Assembly (NCBI RefSeq): GCF_050510895.1
Contig: NZ_JBNINT010000002.1
Span: 160,727 to 224,726 of the forward strand
Origin: Pannonibacter phragmitetus_B
GTDB taxonomy: Bacteria; Pseudomonadota; Alphaproteobacteria; Rhizobiales; Stappiaceae
Length of the DNA stretch: 64,000 bases
Direction of reading: 5' to 3'
Under the pieces are notes generated by a model. It ran no database searches. It saw nothing but the letters and a program-made list of their open reading frames with translations, and was not told the DNA's origin. This document shows, one piece after another, positions 1 to 9,784 of this stretch (position 1 is its first letter; each line of letters starts with the position of its first letter). The position numbers were made by a program, and so were the translations under genes.

Positions 1-2440
1 GCTCCGGCCTGCCCCCATGGATCAGCGTGGCGGCGGTCAGATCCAGATCGCCGCCCTCGGCCAGGATCAGACTTTCCGCAAGCGTCTCAACCGCACCGCC
101 GATAACTGCGGCAACACGGCCACCGGCGGTCGCCTGTCCGCCATGGGTCCAGCGCGCCGCCTCAAGTTGCAGGTTGCCGCCCTCGGCCAGAACGATGCTG
201 CCCGCAGCACTGTCCAGCGCCCCGCGCAGCCGCAAGGCCAGCGCAGCCCCTGCGGCCAGTTCACCCGCATGTGCCAGATGGCCTGCATCAACCGCGAGAG
301 AACCGGAATTTGCGACCAGCCGACCACCAGACAGAACGGTGCCGTCACCGGACAGCGTCACGGTCACAGAGCCTTCGGCCCCGGCCTGACCGGTATGGGC
401 AAGACTGCCTGCCGCAAGCGCCAGACCGCCGGCACCGGCAAGGATGAGACTTCCCGCAGTGGTCTGAACCGCGCCATCCATGGCGGCCGTCAGCACGGTA
501 TGTGCGCTCGCCTCGCCTGCGTGCCGCCAACTCGCCGCCCTCAGATCGAGTGCGCCGGTCTGCGCCTGTACAAGGCTTGCCGCATGGGTCTCAAGAGCAC
601 CCGAAAGCACGGCGCTGATGGTCCCGGTGGCCGCTGCCTGTCCCGCGTGAGACCAGCTTCCGGCATTCAGCGTCAGATTGCCGCCCTGCGCGAGGATGAG
701 GCTGTCTGCCTGCGTGTTCAGCGCGCCGGACAGGCCCGCCGTGAGAGCACCGCTAGCCGTGGCTTCGCCGCCATGGGTCCAGTTTGCGGCATTGACCACC
801 ATGCTGCCCGAGTGGGCGGCCATCAGGCTGCCGCCACGGGCAGCAAGGTTTCCGGCAAGGATCAGCGTCAGGCTGCTGCCTGCCTCCAGCTTGCCCGCGT
901 GGTCCATGGCAGCGGCGCTGAGGCCGAGCGCCCCGCCCTCCGCAAGGATGAGGCTTCCAGCCGAAGAGACCAGCGCACCGGACAGCACGGCGGAGGCATT
1001 GCCCGCCGCGCCCGCCGTGCCTGCGTGGGTCCAGTCTCCGGCAGAGATGGTCAACGGGCCGCTGCGCGCCAGAAGCAGGCTGCCCGTGCTGGTCGTCAGA
1101 GCATTGCGGCTCGCGCCGGGCTGGCCACCGCCAAGGGCGATCGAGAGGCTGCCGCTGGTAATCTTGCCGCTGGAGGCAAGGCTGCCACCGCCGGTCAGCG
1201 TGATGGTTTCCCCAGCCGAAAGCGTCTGCGAGGCGGCAACGTCCACATTGCCGCCTGCCTCGATGCCAAGCTTGCCCGTGCTCTGGCTGACGCTGCCGTC
1301 ACCCGCAAGTCCAGCGGCCAGAACATCGCCCTTCAGGCTGACATCTCCGCCGGACTTCAGCGTCACGTCGCGCTGTGCGCCTGCCACCACATGCTCCAGC
1401 ACGCGGATCGCGGTTGCACCCTGCAGGTCCAGCGAAGTGCCCGCGTGGAGATTGCCCTTCACGGTCACATCTGCCGAGCGGGAACGGGCCTTGATGGCCC
1501 CTTGGGAGACCGTCTTCTGCAGCACCAGCTTGCCGTCTGCGGTCAGCACCATGCCGCCGCCACCGGCGGACATGTTCTGCGGCGTGCGCACGCCAACACC
1601 CGCTTCCGTGCCCTCCAGCGCAATGCGCCCGGCATACATCCCGCCAAGCGCCGAAGAATCGATGCTGAACTCCGGCTTTTCGCTGCCATCATCCGCCTTC
1701 ACGGCCTTCACGGCGCGGGTGGCATAGTCCACATCGTTGCGGCCGGTGATGACGCTGACGTCCTGCCCGTGCAGCACGCCGTTGATGGCGAGGCCCCGGC
1801 TGATGATGTCAAAATAATCCGTCTGCCGCGCATCCAGCCCCATTGCGCCGATGGTCACCGTGCCCCGGTCCACGGAGAAGCCCGTCAGGGCACCGGAGGC
1901 CGGATCAAGAACCGGTGCGCCCGTGGTCAGCGTCGCGCGCGGCGTGCCGATGAAGCCGCAGCCGTTGCAGGTGATACCGTTGGGATTGGCCAGGATGAAA
2001 TCTGCGCGCACGCCATGCACTTCCGTCGCGCCCTGCAGCAGCGACGGGTTGGTGCTGGTGACCTCGTTGAGGATGAGCCGTGCCTCGGGGCTGGCGGCAA
2101 GATTGGGGTTTGCCACCACCATACCGCCGAGCTGCGACTGGCCGATGGTGCGCGCGTTGTTGAGAATCAGCCCCTGCGTGCCGACGTTGAAATCGCTGAA
2201 CTTGTTGTGCGACAGGCCGGCGCCGTTCGGCGTCACAATATTGACCAGCGGCACGCCGTTGCCGGCTGAGGTCACCTGCGGCAGGTTGGCAGCAGGCGCG
2301 GAAGGGTCGGCCACGACCGCCTGGGCATAGACTGCATAGGACGTCTGGAGCAGCAGGCTCGCGGCCGTCAGAAGGGAGACGGAGGCGGAAGCGGCCTTGC
2401 GCAGGCGGCGGCTCGACAGGCTGGACAGGGAAGAGGACAT
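1..2440 (-). CDS. Filamentous-haemagglutinin-like TPS exoprotein, N-terminal part (runs off the window)
   Basis: Reads leftward from the ATG at 2440 and stays open to the window edge, giving about 813 codons. A signal sequence (residues about 1-40, ending near YAVYAQA) is followed by a two-partner-secretion domain. Its hallmarks are NPNGITCNGCGF, which matches the family NPNG-I-x-C-x-G-C-G motif, and NPNL. The rest is a beta-helix-type repeat region with strict 42-residue periodicity. Proteins of this family are large secreted adhesins or contact-dependent inhibition effectors threaded through a partner barrel in the outer membrane. That partner is encoded 13 bp upstream in the same operon (2454-4256). 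The C-terminus, which would separate adhesin from CdiA-like toxin, lies outside the window. The opposite strand also has a long open frame here, but it is a codon-bias shadow. Confidence 0.9.
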   Translation of the reverse strand, partial: MSSSLSSLSSRRLRKAASASVSLLTAASLLLQTSYAVYAQAVVADPSAPAANLPQVTSAGNGVPLVNIVTPNGAGLSHNKFSDFNVGTQGLILNNARTIGQSQLGGMVVANPNLAASPEARLILNEVTSTNPSLLQGATEVHGVRADFILANPNGITCNGCGFIGTPRATLTTGAPVLDPASGALTGFSVDRGTVTIGAMGLDARQTDYFDIISRGLAINGVLHGQDVSVITGRNDVDYATRAVKAVKADDGSEKPEFSIDSSALGGMYAGRIALEGTEAGVGVRTPQNMSAGGGGMVLTADGKLVLQKTVSQGAIKARSRSADVTVKGNLHAGTSLDLQGATAIRVLEHVVAGAQRDVTLKSGGDVSLKGDVLAAGLAGDGSVSQSTGKLGIEAGGNVDVAASQTLSAGETITLTGGGSLASSGKITSGSLSIALGGGQPGASRNALTTSTGSLLLARSGPLTISAGDWTHAGTAGAAGNASAVLSGALVSSAGSLILAEGGALGLSAAAMDHAGKLEAGSSLTLILAGNLAARGGSLMAAHSGSMVVNAANWTHGGEATASGALTAGLSGALNTQADSLILAQGGNLTLNAGSWSHAGQAAATGTISAVLSGALETHAASLVQAQTGALDLRAASWRHAGEASAHTVLTAAMDGAVQTTAGSLILAGAGGLALAAGSLAHTGQAGAEGSVTVTLSGDGTVLSGGRLVANSGSLAVDAGHLAHAGELAAGAALALRLRGALDSAAGSIVLAEGGNLQLEAARWTHGGQATAGGRVAAVIGGAVETLAESLILAEGGDLDLTAATLIHGGRPE
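20..1027 (-). repeat. Eight tandem 126-bp (42-residue) repeats inside the exoprotein gene
   Basis: Each unit opens with a His-(Ala/Gly/Thr)-Gly motif. The His codons fall at 1027, 901, 775, 649, 523, 397, 271 and 145, and a ninth unit opens at 19. Each unit also carries an SL-x-LA-x-x-G core. Spacing is exactly 42 residues, while the nucleotide sequence of the units has diverged. The pattern fits successive turns of a beta-helix shaft. Confidence 0.88.
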
Positions 2441-2453
2441 GCTTTGACCCTTC

Positions 2454-4256
2454 TTAGAAATTGCTGAGCGTGAGCCCGGCGCGCAGGCGCAGCACAGGCT
2501 CTCTGGAGAAGGAGCGCGGCGCCTGAAGCGCCCGCTCGTAGGAGATTTCGCCGAAGACGATGCCGCCCTGCAGCCGGGCACCGAGAGCTGCGCCCAGCAC
2601 ATGCTCCTGCCCCTCAAAGGCGCCGGGTCCGGGCAACTGCCAGCCGCTGTCGAGCCCGGCAAAGAGGCTGAGCTGACCGGCGTATTTCGCCAGGTTTTCG
2701 GGGATGAGCGGCGGTGTCACCGACAGTTCGTTGCGGCTGTAAAGCCCGTTGACCGCCGAGAGGGATTGCCCGTCAAAACCACGCACGGTGGAGCTGCCGC
2801 CAAGGCTCAGCTGTTCGGAACTCCACAACAGATCCGGGCTGTGTTGTGCGGCAAGGCGGGTGCTGGCCACCACCTGCACACCGCCAATCTGCCAGCCGCG
2901 CAAGAAACTGATCTCACCGTCGCTCTTGAGGAACTGCGCCCTTGGAGCGCCCGCCTCCGCCAGCCTGTCCTTTGCCGCGCCGAACCAGGTGGTGCCCTGA
3001 TCAAGCCCCGCCTGCAGCGTCAGGCTGCCGCCCAGCATCTGCCGGGTGTGCGAAACTTCGCCGCGCAGCACGCTGATAATGCGGCTGGAGGTGTCGAGCT
3101 TCGTCTCCTCCAGATAGTTGCGCGCATCCTTCACCGAGACACTGACACGGGCATAAGTCTTGCTCACCTGATCGCGCCAGAGCAGCCGCTCGATCTCACC
3201 CTTGTGCGTCCAGTTGGTGCCGGAGGTGCGGAAGCTCTGCAGCTGGCCTTCCACTTCCGAGGAATACTGGAAGAAGGAGGACGACCAGCGCCACGTCCAG
3301 AAGCCGCGCGGCACGGCAATCTGCAGGGAGGTGCTCTCGCTGGCCTTCGGCTCACCCAGCGAAGGATCGCTGCGCTTGTGCACCAGCGACAGGGTTTCGA
3401 ACTGGCCGAACAGGTCCTCGACGGTGAAGGAACCTTCAAGCTGCAGGTCGCCCGTGCTTTCCGAGCCGGAATTATCCACTGCAACGCTTGCCCGCCAGGG
3501 GCGCTTGGCGGTGATCTCCACCACGACGATGCTGAAACCGGCTTCTGCGCCGGGCTTGAGGCTGATCTTTGCGTCCTTCGAGGACAGGCCGTTGATCTGG
3601 TCCAGCCCCTGCTCGATGGTGCGGATGTTGAGGATCTGGCCCGTGACGCCGGGCAGAGCGCCATGGCCGCGCTGGCGCACCTCGCCGTTCTGGCGGATCT
3701 CGACCGTCTCGACCCGCCCCTCCAGCACCTCGATGCGCAGCTCGCCGGTGGAAAGGTCCTGCTCCGGCAGATACGCACGCGAGGTCACAAAGCCGGCATC
3801 GACATAAAGGTTGGTCGCGTCGCGGACGATGGTGGAAATCTGCGCGATGCCGAGGCAATCACGGTCCGGCACGAGTTTCTGCAGCCGCCCCAGCTCAAAA
3901 ACGCTGGCCTTGCTGAAAATCACACGCTTCACCGGAATGCAGGTTCCGCCCTCGGGCAGGGCGCCTGCATCCTCACGCGGCGCGGCGGACTCACGCTGTG
4001 GCGGGGCCACCTGCCGGAACAGGCGCTCCTGCTGGTCCAGAAAATCCTGCTGCCGCCGCTGCAGATCCTCGCTCTGCCGCAAGGCTTCCTCGGGCACACT
4101 CTGAGCCAAAGCCGTGCCGACGCCCGCAGCAGCCGCCAGCATCACCGCAAGACCCGCTCCAGCCAGCAGGCGGGAGAGGCCACGAGAGGCATTGGCAAGG
4201 CAAAAGGAGGCCATTCGCCGCGCACGTGTGAGCACGCGCGCAGCGGGCAGGTACAT
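2454..4256 (-). CDS. TPS outer-membrane transporter, FhaC/ShlB/CdiB family
   Basis: Predicted partner barrel that recognises the exoprotein TPS domain and exports it across the outer membrane. After a hydrophobic leader (ending about GVGTALAQS) comes a coiled, Q/R-rich alpha-helix segment. Two POTRA-like domains follow (ShlB type: CIPVKRVIF onward, with GELRIEVLEGRVE), then a 16-strand-type barrel. The barrel holds the conserved loop-6 motif VRGF and ends in phenylalanine (LTLSNF), as expected for BAM substrates. The frame is open upstream to a GTG at 4325. ATG codons at 4256 and 4214 are alternatives, none has a strong ribosome site, and I prefer 4256 because the extra residues do not look like a signal peptide. 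It is first in the operon, with the exoprotein gene 13 bp downstream. Confidence 0.9.
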   Translation of the reverse strand: MYLPAARVLTRARRMASFCLANASRGLSRLLAGAGLAVMLAAAAGVGTALAQSVPEEALRQSEDLQRRQQDFLDQQERLFRQVAPPQRESAAPREDAGALPEGGTCIPVKRVIFSKASVFELGRLQKLVPDRDCLGIAQISTIVRDATNLYVDAGFVTSRAYLPEQDLSTGELRIEVLEGRVETVEIRQNGEVRQRGHGALPGVTGQILNIRTIEQGLDQINGLSSKDAKISLKPGAEAGFSIVVVEITAKRPWRASVAVDNSGSESTGDLQLEGSFTVEDLFGQFETLSLVHKRSDPSLGEPKASESTSLQIAVPRGFWTWRWSSSFFQYSSEVEGQLQSFRTSGTNWTHKGEIERLLWRDQVSKTYARVSVSVKDARNYLEETKLDTSSRIISVLRGEVSHTRQMLGGSLTLQAGLDQGTTWFGAAKDRLAEAGAPRAQFLKSDGEISFLRGWQIGGVQVVASTRLAAQHSPDLLWSSEQLSLGGSSTVRGFDGQSLSAVNGLYSRNELSVTPPLIPENLAKYAGQLSLFAGLDSGWQLPGPGAFEGQEHVLGAALGARLQGGIVFGEISYERALQAPRSFSREPVLRLRAGLTLSNF

Positions 4257-4596
4257 CTGAAACAAGGCGTCTATTCCCTGTAATTTCCACTCAGCGGAAG
4301 ACACCTGCCCTGGCTTCCGCTGCACGTCATGAGTGTCCGGGCGTCAGTCTCTTGCAACCACGAATTCGACGCCCTCGTACTTTTGCCAAGCCGCTCTGTA
4401 AAGCAACCCCTCGATTGTTTTGCGGTTGCAGCCACAAGATTGGCAAGCTTCGCGCAAGGTCCGGCGCAGCTCATGCAGTGTGCGCGTCTTCCCTGCCGCA
4501 AGCGTCAGATCCAGACAGTTTGCATGCCGGAGATGGAACAGTTTTTAAGCAGTACCTATCTATGCTCCTCCGGAGAGCCTGGAGAGGCGGGTGGAA

Positions 4597-5605
4597 ATGC
4601 AGGACGTGGACAGGCAGAAAATCCTGGATGGATATCAGATCCTCGACAGCGGCTATGAAGCCGGGTTCGACAGGATCACCGAGCTCGCGCGCACGATTTT
4701 CGAGGCACCAGCTGCCGTCATCTGCTTCCTCGACAAGGACCGGCAGTGGTTCAAGTCCCATCCAGGCTTTGAGCCGCGCCAGACGCCAATAGAGCATGCC
4801 ATCTGCCGCTTCACGGTCCTTTCGGATGAAGCTCTGCTGATCCCTGACGCCATGGCGGACGAGCGGACGCGGGACAATCCCTATGTCACCGGCCCGGACC
4901 ACTTGCGCGCCTATGCTGGTGCGCCGCTGATTGCCCCCGGCGGCGTGCGGATCGGCACAGTCAGCATCTTTGACCGCAAGCCCCGCAATTTTGGGCCCCG
5001 CGACGAGGCAATCCTGCAGCAGCTGGCGGCCATCGTCATGCACAATCTCGAGCTGCGCCGTGTGGCCGACAAGGACTGGCTGACGGGAGCTGCCGGGCGT
5101 GGCGCCTTCGAGCGGCGCAGCCGTGCCCTGCTGTCAGGCGAAAACGGAGACGGCCAACAAAACGCGCTGATCGTCTTCGATCTCGATTTCTTCAAGAAGC
5201 TGAACGACACCTATGGCCATGCCGCCGGTGACAAGGTGCTGAAAGAGGTGAGCCGGATCTGTCAGTCCTCCCTGCGCGAGGATGACGTTTTTCGCGCATC
5301 GGCGGCGAGGAATTTTCCGTCCTGCTGCCCGGCACACCCCGGGTGTGGCCGAAAAGGTGGCGCAGCGCCTGCGGCAGTGCATTGCCACACTGCCCCGCGA
5401 CCGGCTGTCGAAATACCTGCCGGAGACGGTCAACATCACCGCCAGCTTTGGCGTGACCGTGGTGAAAGACGGCGAGTTCAGCATCAAGCATGCTCTCAGG
5501 CGCGCCGATGCCGCCCTCTATGCAGCCAAGGAGCGCGGGCGCAACTGCGTTGTCTGTTCGTGGGATCTGGCTACGGCAGAGCAGTCTTACCGCAAGTCTC
5601 TGTAA
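4597..5605 (+). CDS. GAF-GGDEF diguanylate cyclase-like protein (two frame breaks)
   Basis: The N-terminal GAF domain (about residues 10-150) is of the type found in many sensory cyclases, with AICRFTV and GAPL segments. It is followed by a GGDEF domain beginning DWLTGAAGR and DLDFFKKLNDTYGHAAGD. The signature reads as GGEEF (positions 5301-5315), in a frame one base out of step with the upstream part. A second shift near 5337-5341 (run of C) restores the tail GVAEKVAQRLR...ASFGV...ADAALYAAKERGRN. With both corrections a complete GAF-GGDEF protein of about 335 residues results. The ATG at 4597 follows a GGAGAGG ribosome site; a GTG at 4591 is an alternative. The expected role is c-di-GMP synthesis, plausibly affecting adhesion, given the neighbouring TPS adhesin. 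Confidence 0.8.
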
Positions 5606-5701
5606 CCTGCCCGGTTTGACCGGGCGGCAGCGTTCCGGCGTTGTCAGGCCTGTATTCAAAGGCAATACTGCTGCCACAGTGAATCATGCGTGGGGGCATG
5701 C

Positions 5702-7328
5702 GTGGCAAAGTTTCAGATTTTTCCTCCCACTGACGCAGAATATCCGCTCACGGTGATCTGGGTGGAAGACCGCAAGGACCACTACGTCAGGAAAGAGGAG
5801 GTCATCGCGGTTCTGAATGCAGCCTCAGGCTGGATCAATATTTCAGCGCCCTTTCCCGGCATCATTGACACTGCGGAAGTGGCACGGGGCGACAGGCTGA
5901 AGGAGCGCAAGGCCCTGCTGGTGCTGCGCCAGGAAGCGGCCGCGCCTGTGCATACACCGGGCGAAGCAGCTCCCTTGCGGGAAGAGGCCAGCAAGCCGGC
6001 AGCAGACCAGCCCCCGCCGCAGCGCCGCAAAAGCCGGAACCGGGGAAGAAAGAGGCCGCGCCGGACCCGGCCGCAAAAGCCGCCAAAGTGTCACGGAAGC
6101 CGCGCCTCGGGTTTGGCGATCTGGCACTGCTCGCCAGCTTCGCCCTCGTTGGCTGGGTCGCCTACGATCATTTCACGAGCCCCTATTCCGGCCCGCTGAG
6201 CAAGAACGCGATGGCGGCCGTCAAGGTCAATCCGGCTGATCTCGCCCCGCGCGAGGACTGGGGGCTGTGTTTCCGGGGCAAGGCATGATCGTGCTGAAGG
6301 ACCGGACGGTGCCGGTGTTCAGCAATGCCAACCGGGACCGCAACTGCGGGGCGGCGATGATTGCGGATACCTTCGCAGCCTTTGACGCAGCGTGCTTCAG
6401 CCGGGAAATGGTGGCGGAAACGCCGTCTGGCAGCCGGGCACGGGCCGATTTCCTGTTTCGTGATGCCAGCGGCGGACTGATCACGGAATACAGCTTCCCC
6501 ATCAAGGCGATGTACTACTGGGGCTTCGGCTCTGCGGACAATGCGGTGGCGCTGGCAGAACTTGAACCTGCGGCGGGAGGCGGAAAGCCCGGCAAACAAA
6601 CCGGCTTGTCCGGATACCTGACGATCAGCACCAGCAATCCCCCTGCCTTTGCCGAGCAGACGATCCCCTCGCATGATCTGGCCTTTCCGAATGAGGTGAA
6701 GGGCTTGCGCTACTGGAGCAGTGACGGCCCAACCTTCAAGGATGACAAGCTGCTGGCCCTGCCTCTGACTTTTGAGGGCATGTACCAGCTGGCGCTAAGC
6801 GATCTCTCCGATCAGGGCGGCTTGCTGAGGGTGCCGAACAAGGACGGCAAGATGCGCCTTGCCGGATTCATCGGCTACCGCGAAGCCGTGATCCCTCCAA
6901 AGACGGCCGGTGAAGAGAAGATGTACCGGATCACGGTGTCTGGCAGCTTCTTCAGCGACGACGATTTCGCCCACATGACTGCCGCAGGAGACGGAAAGCT
7001 TGCAGCAGGCGCCACCCGTTTTCCTCTCGATAGCACCAGAGCGAGTACGGCGGAGCCGATAACGCTCTCCAACACATGCCCCCATCCTGTGCGCTTCAAT
7101 TTCATCAACACAGCAGAAGACAAGATTCGCTATGTCGAAGCGGGGTCCGGCGAAGCCCTGTCCCTGTCGCCGCTGAACCTGGGCCCTGAAGTCTATTACA
7201 GCGTGGACACAGGCTCCCCCAAAGCGCCGGGCACCAGGGCAATCGAATTCAACGGCACCACCTATCATATGCAGCTGATCACTCTGGACGGGGTTCGCCT
7301 CGGCCTGATCGCCCGGGACTGCCGCTGA
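5702..7328 (+). CDS. Membrane-anchored protein of unknown function with lipoyl-like N-terminus (two frame breaks)
   Basis: Three overlapping frames join into one protein of about 540 residues if one base is restored in the C run at 6011-6015 and one in the G run at 6260-6264. The N-terminal part, about 75 residues, resembles a short biotinyl/lipoyl-like sandwich (GWINISAPFPGII...GDRL) but has no modifiable lysine. An Ala/Pro/Lys linker follows, then one transmembrane helix (FGDLALLASFALVGWVAYD). The C-terminal domain of about 350 residues is presumably periplasmic and ends DGVRLGLIARDCR. I do not recognise that domain. The start is a GTG at 5690 or 5702. It ends before a bidirectional terminator. 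Function unknown. Confidence 0.6.
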
Positions 7329-7410
7329 CCTCCCGCTGGGCTGGCCCTTCCCTGCGCTGACAAGACCTGCATCCGGGCAGTGTCTGGGGTCTTTCCCTGC
7401 CGCTAGCGCA

Positions 7411-7441
7411 AACACCCGGCGGGCCAGACCCGCCGGGTGTT
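7411..7441. terminator. Bidirectional hairpin terminator
   Basis: A perfect 13-bp inverted repeat (AACACCCGGCGGG, 5-nt loop, complement) lies between the convergent unknown gene (ends 7328) and the TonB receptor (ends 7467). Confidence 0.8.
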
Positions 7442-7466
7442 CAATCAAGCCCGCCGGACCTTGCCG

Positions 7467-9545
7467 TCAGAAGGTGCCCTTGATGCCGATGCCGAACATG
7501 CGCGGCTCGGTCATGCTGGCTTCCGTGCCGCCGATGCCGCGGTTCTGCTGCTTGTAGGTGGGCGCGCGCTCGTCGAAGACGTTCTTGACGTAGCCATAAA
7601 GCTGGAAAGCCTCACGCAGCTGATAGGAGGCCCGCACATCAGCCACCGTATAGGGGTCGATGGCATAGGCTGCCGTGTTGGCCGTGTCGGAGAAATAGCC
7701 ATCGAGATGGCGGACCTGACCAGACAGGTTCAGCTTGTCCGTCACGTCCCAGCTCAGGCCGAAGGTCAGCATGTAGCCGGGCGACTTGGCAAACTCGTTG
7801 CCCTCATAGGCAACGTTGCTGGAGATCTCGTCGATCTGCGTCTTCAGCAGGCCCGCACTTGCCCGCAGCATCAGGTTGTCGAGCAGCTTGTAATCCCCGC
7901 TCAGCTCCAGGCCATAGGAATGAGCCTTTTCGGCGTTGATCGTGTAGGACTGGGCAACGCCGGACGAAATCACCACCGGAATGTTGTACTGGGCGTTCTT
8001 GAGATCCGTGTAGAACACGTTGCCGTTCAGCATCAGCCGGTCATCCAGCAGGCTCATGCGGGTGAACACCTCGTAGTTCCAGGAGGTTTCCTCCTCGAAG
8101 GTCATCCACTTGCGGGCGCTGATGTTGAGTGAGACACCGCCCGGATTGTAGCCACGGCTGACCATGCCGCCAACGGTCCAGTCCGGCGTCAGCGCATAGG
8201 CAAGGCTGGCCTTGGGCAGAACGGCGTTGAACGTCTCGTCGAAATTGACACGGGTGGGGGCATAGACGGAAAGCCCTTCACGCTGGATCCGGTCGCTCTG
8301 GAAGCGCAGGCCGCCCGTCAGCGTCAGCCGGTCCGTCAGGCGGTAGCTGGTTTCACCGAAAACACCGAGGTTCTGCTTGGTGTCATCGAAGGTCGAAATG
8401 CCGCTCAGATAGAGGATCTCGTCCTGATCGCTGTGGGAATAGTAGACGCCGGCCATGCCGCTGATCACGTCTTCCTGATCCCCATATGTCACGCGCATTT
8501 CGTCGGACACGTTGGTCTGCCAGACGCCCGCATCACCGTTGTTCACGACGCCGGTCGTACGGTTGGCATAGGTGTCGGAGACATGGGCTTTATTGAACAC
8601 CTGCCAGCCGTTGCCGAAGTCATAGCCAAGGTCCAGAACACCATAGTGGGTGTACTGGTCCCATGTCGGCATTGTCGTGGTGACGTGGTTCAGGTCCTCA
8701 TATGGCGCGGACGCAGCTTCCTGGCTCGGCCGGTTGCTGAAGGTGTAGGCATAGGTGAACTTGGCCGTCAGCCCCGGCAGCTCCTCCGGCTCCCAAAGCA
8801 GCTTCAGGCGCGTGTTGAAGGCCTCGAAGTTCTGGTTGGTGCCGTTGCCCTGAAAGCGCGAATTCACATAGTCGATGAAGGTGTCGCGCCCCGAATAATC
8901 CGCCGAAAGGCGCGCGGCGAGCTGGTTTGCGATCAGCGGCCCGGACAGAACCGCAGCAGCACGGCGGGTGTTGTAGCTGCCGATTTCGGCCAGATAGGCG
9001 GCCTCCGGGGTGAAAGTCGGGTCCTTGGTGTTGACGACAATCGCACCGGCAATCGCATTCGCCCCCTGCGAGGTGGTCTGAGGTCCGCGGAACACCTCGA
9101 TCGTGTTCACATCCCAGACCGATGAGCTGCCGAAGTAGAATTCGTTGTAGGTCAGATAGTGGCCATCCACATTGATCGTCGCCCGGGGAACCGTGCCGGC
9201 GAAAAAGGCCGTCGCACCCGTATTGGGCCCCTGCGTGTCCTGACCGCGAATGACCGGCGCACTGACGCTGTCGGGGAAGACGACGTTCGGAACATCGGCG
9301 ATCACTTCCGGCACGGTCGCGTCGCCTGCCTTCTCCTTGTTGATCTCCTCACTGTCCTCGACCGAGACGGAGCTGGCGGTGTTCTTCAGGTCACGCTCGA
9401 CCTTTTCACCGGTGATGATGATTTTCTTCAGCTCCGTCACAGGCCCTGCGGCTTGTGCGGCATCCTGCGCGGCTGCCGGTGCGGCCACTAAAAGAGACAG
9501 CGCAAGCAGGCTCACGCCATTGAGATAAACACGGCTTCCAGACAT
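7467..9545 (-). CDS. TonB-dependent outer-membrane receptor
   Basis: 692 residues. A signal peptide ends near AAPAAAQ, then comes a TonB-box-like stretch (KKIIITGEKVER). A plug domain (about residues 55-175: VIRGQDTQGP, IEVFRGPQTT, NAIAGAIVVNTKDP) is followed by a 22-strand-type barrel ending in FGIGIKGTF with C-terminal Phe. Receptors of this family import siderophores, other metal chelates, cobalamin or sugars. The nearby FecCD-type ABC transporter (12147-16184) suggests a metal chelate or vitamin-like substrate. It is divergent from the IclR regulator gene, and the space between holds palindromes suited to regulation. Confidence 0.92.
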   Translation of the reverse strand: MSGSRVYLNGVSLLALSLLVAAPAAAQDAAQAAGPVTELKKIIITGEKVERDLKNTASSVSVEDSEEINKEKAGDATVPEVIADVPNVVFPDSVSAPVIRGQDTQGPNTGATAFFAGTVPRATINVDGHYLTYNEFYFGSSSVWDVNTIEVFRGPQTTSQGANAIAGAIVVNTKDPTFTPEAAYLAEIGSYNTRRAAAVLSGPLIANQLAARLSADYSGRDTFIDYVNSRFQGNGTNQNFEAFNTRLKLLWEPEELPGLTAKFTYAYTFSNRPSQEAASAPYEDLNHVTTTMPTWDQYTHYGVLDLGYDFGNGWQVFNKAHVSDTYANRTTGVVNNGDAGVWQTNVSDEMRVTYGDQEDVISGMAGVYYSHSDQDEILYLSGISTFDDTKQNLGVFGETSYRLTDRLTLTGGLRFQSDRIQREGLSVYAPTRVNFDETFNAVLPKASLAYALTPDWTVGGMVSRGYNPGGVSLNISARKWMTFEEETSWNYEVFTRMSLLDDRLMLNGNVFYTDLKNAQYNIPVVISSGVAQSYTINAEKAHSYGLELSGDYKLLDNLMLRASAGLLKTQIDEISSNVAYEGNEFAKSPGYMLTFGLSWDVTDKLNLSGQVRHLDGYFSDTANTAAYAIDPYTVADVRASYQLREAFQLYGYVKNVFDERAPTYKQQNRGIGGTEASMTEPRMFGIGIKGTF

Positions 9546-9565
9546 TAGATGGCCCCGCCCAATTT

Positions 9566-9630
9566 ATGAGTTTCATACTCATGTTGAATTAGCGCAGGTC
9601 GAATATGTTCCGCAATAGGGAATGTGTTCC
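9566..9630. promoter_or_regulatory. Palindromes between TonB receptor and IclR regulator
   Basis: ATGAGT-ttcat-ACTCAT occupies 9566-9582. Overlapping TTCC/GGAA dyads follow: TTCC-N7-GGAA at 9608-9622 and GGAA-tgtg-TTCC at 9619-9630. IclR-family operators are typically short GGAA/TTCC-type palindromes, so 9608-9630 is a candidate autoregulatory and receptor-controlling site (inference). Confidence 0.45.
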
Positions 9631-9784
9631 ACATTTCGGCATCTCAAAGTCTCTTGAAACAGAGTCACACTTCTGCAACAGCCATATGTGGACGCATTGA
9701 AGACTCCGTCCGCCGCGGAAAATGCTCTAGGTTGCACCCCTCCAGGGGCACAGCCGCGAGGACTTGATGAGGGAGGCCGGCCGC

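Noticed and set aside
20..1027. Tandem repeats at the left edge as a CRISPR or satellite array
   Set aside because: The units are 126 bp, coding, in frame and diverged; there are no spacers.
17..2269. A 750-codon open frame on the + strand
   Set aside because: It is the mirror of the exoprotein gene on the - strand. It is Arg/Gln/His-rich with no family motifs, and the - strand carries a signal peptide, TPS motifs and perfect 42-residue repeats.
5282..5605. A separate small gene encoding the GGDEF tail
   Set aside because: Its sequence is the expected C-terminal half of the upstream GAF-GGDEF protein and is joined by restoring single bases.
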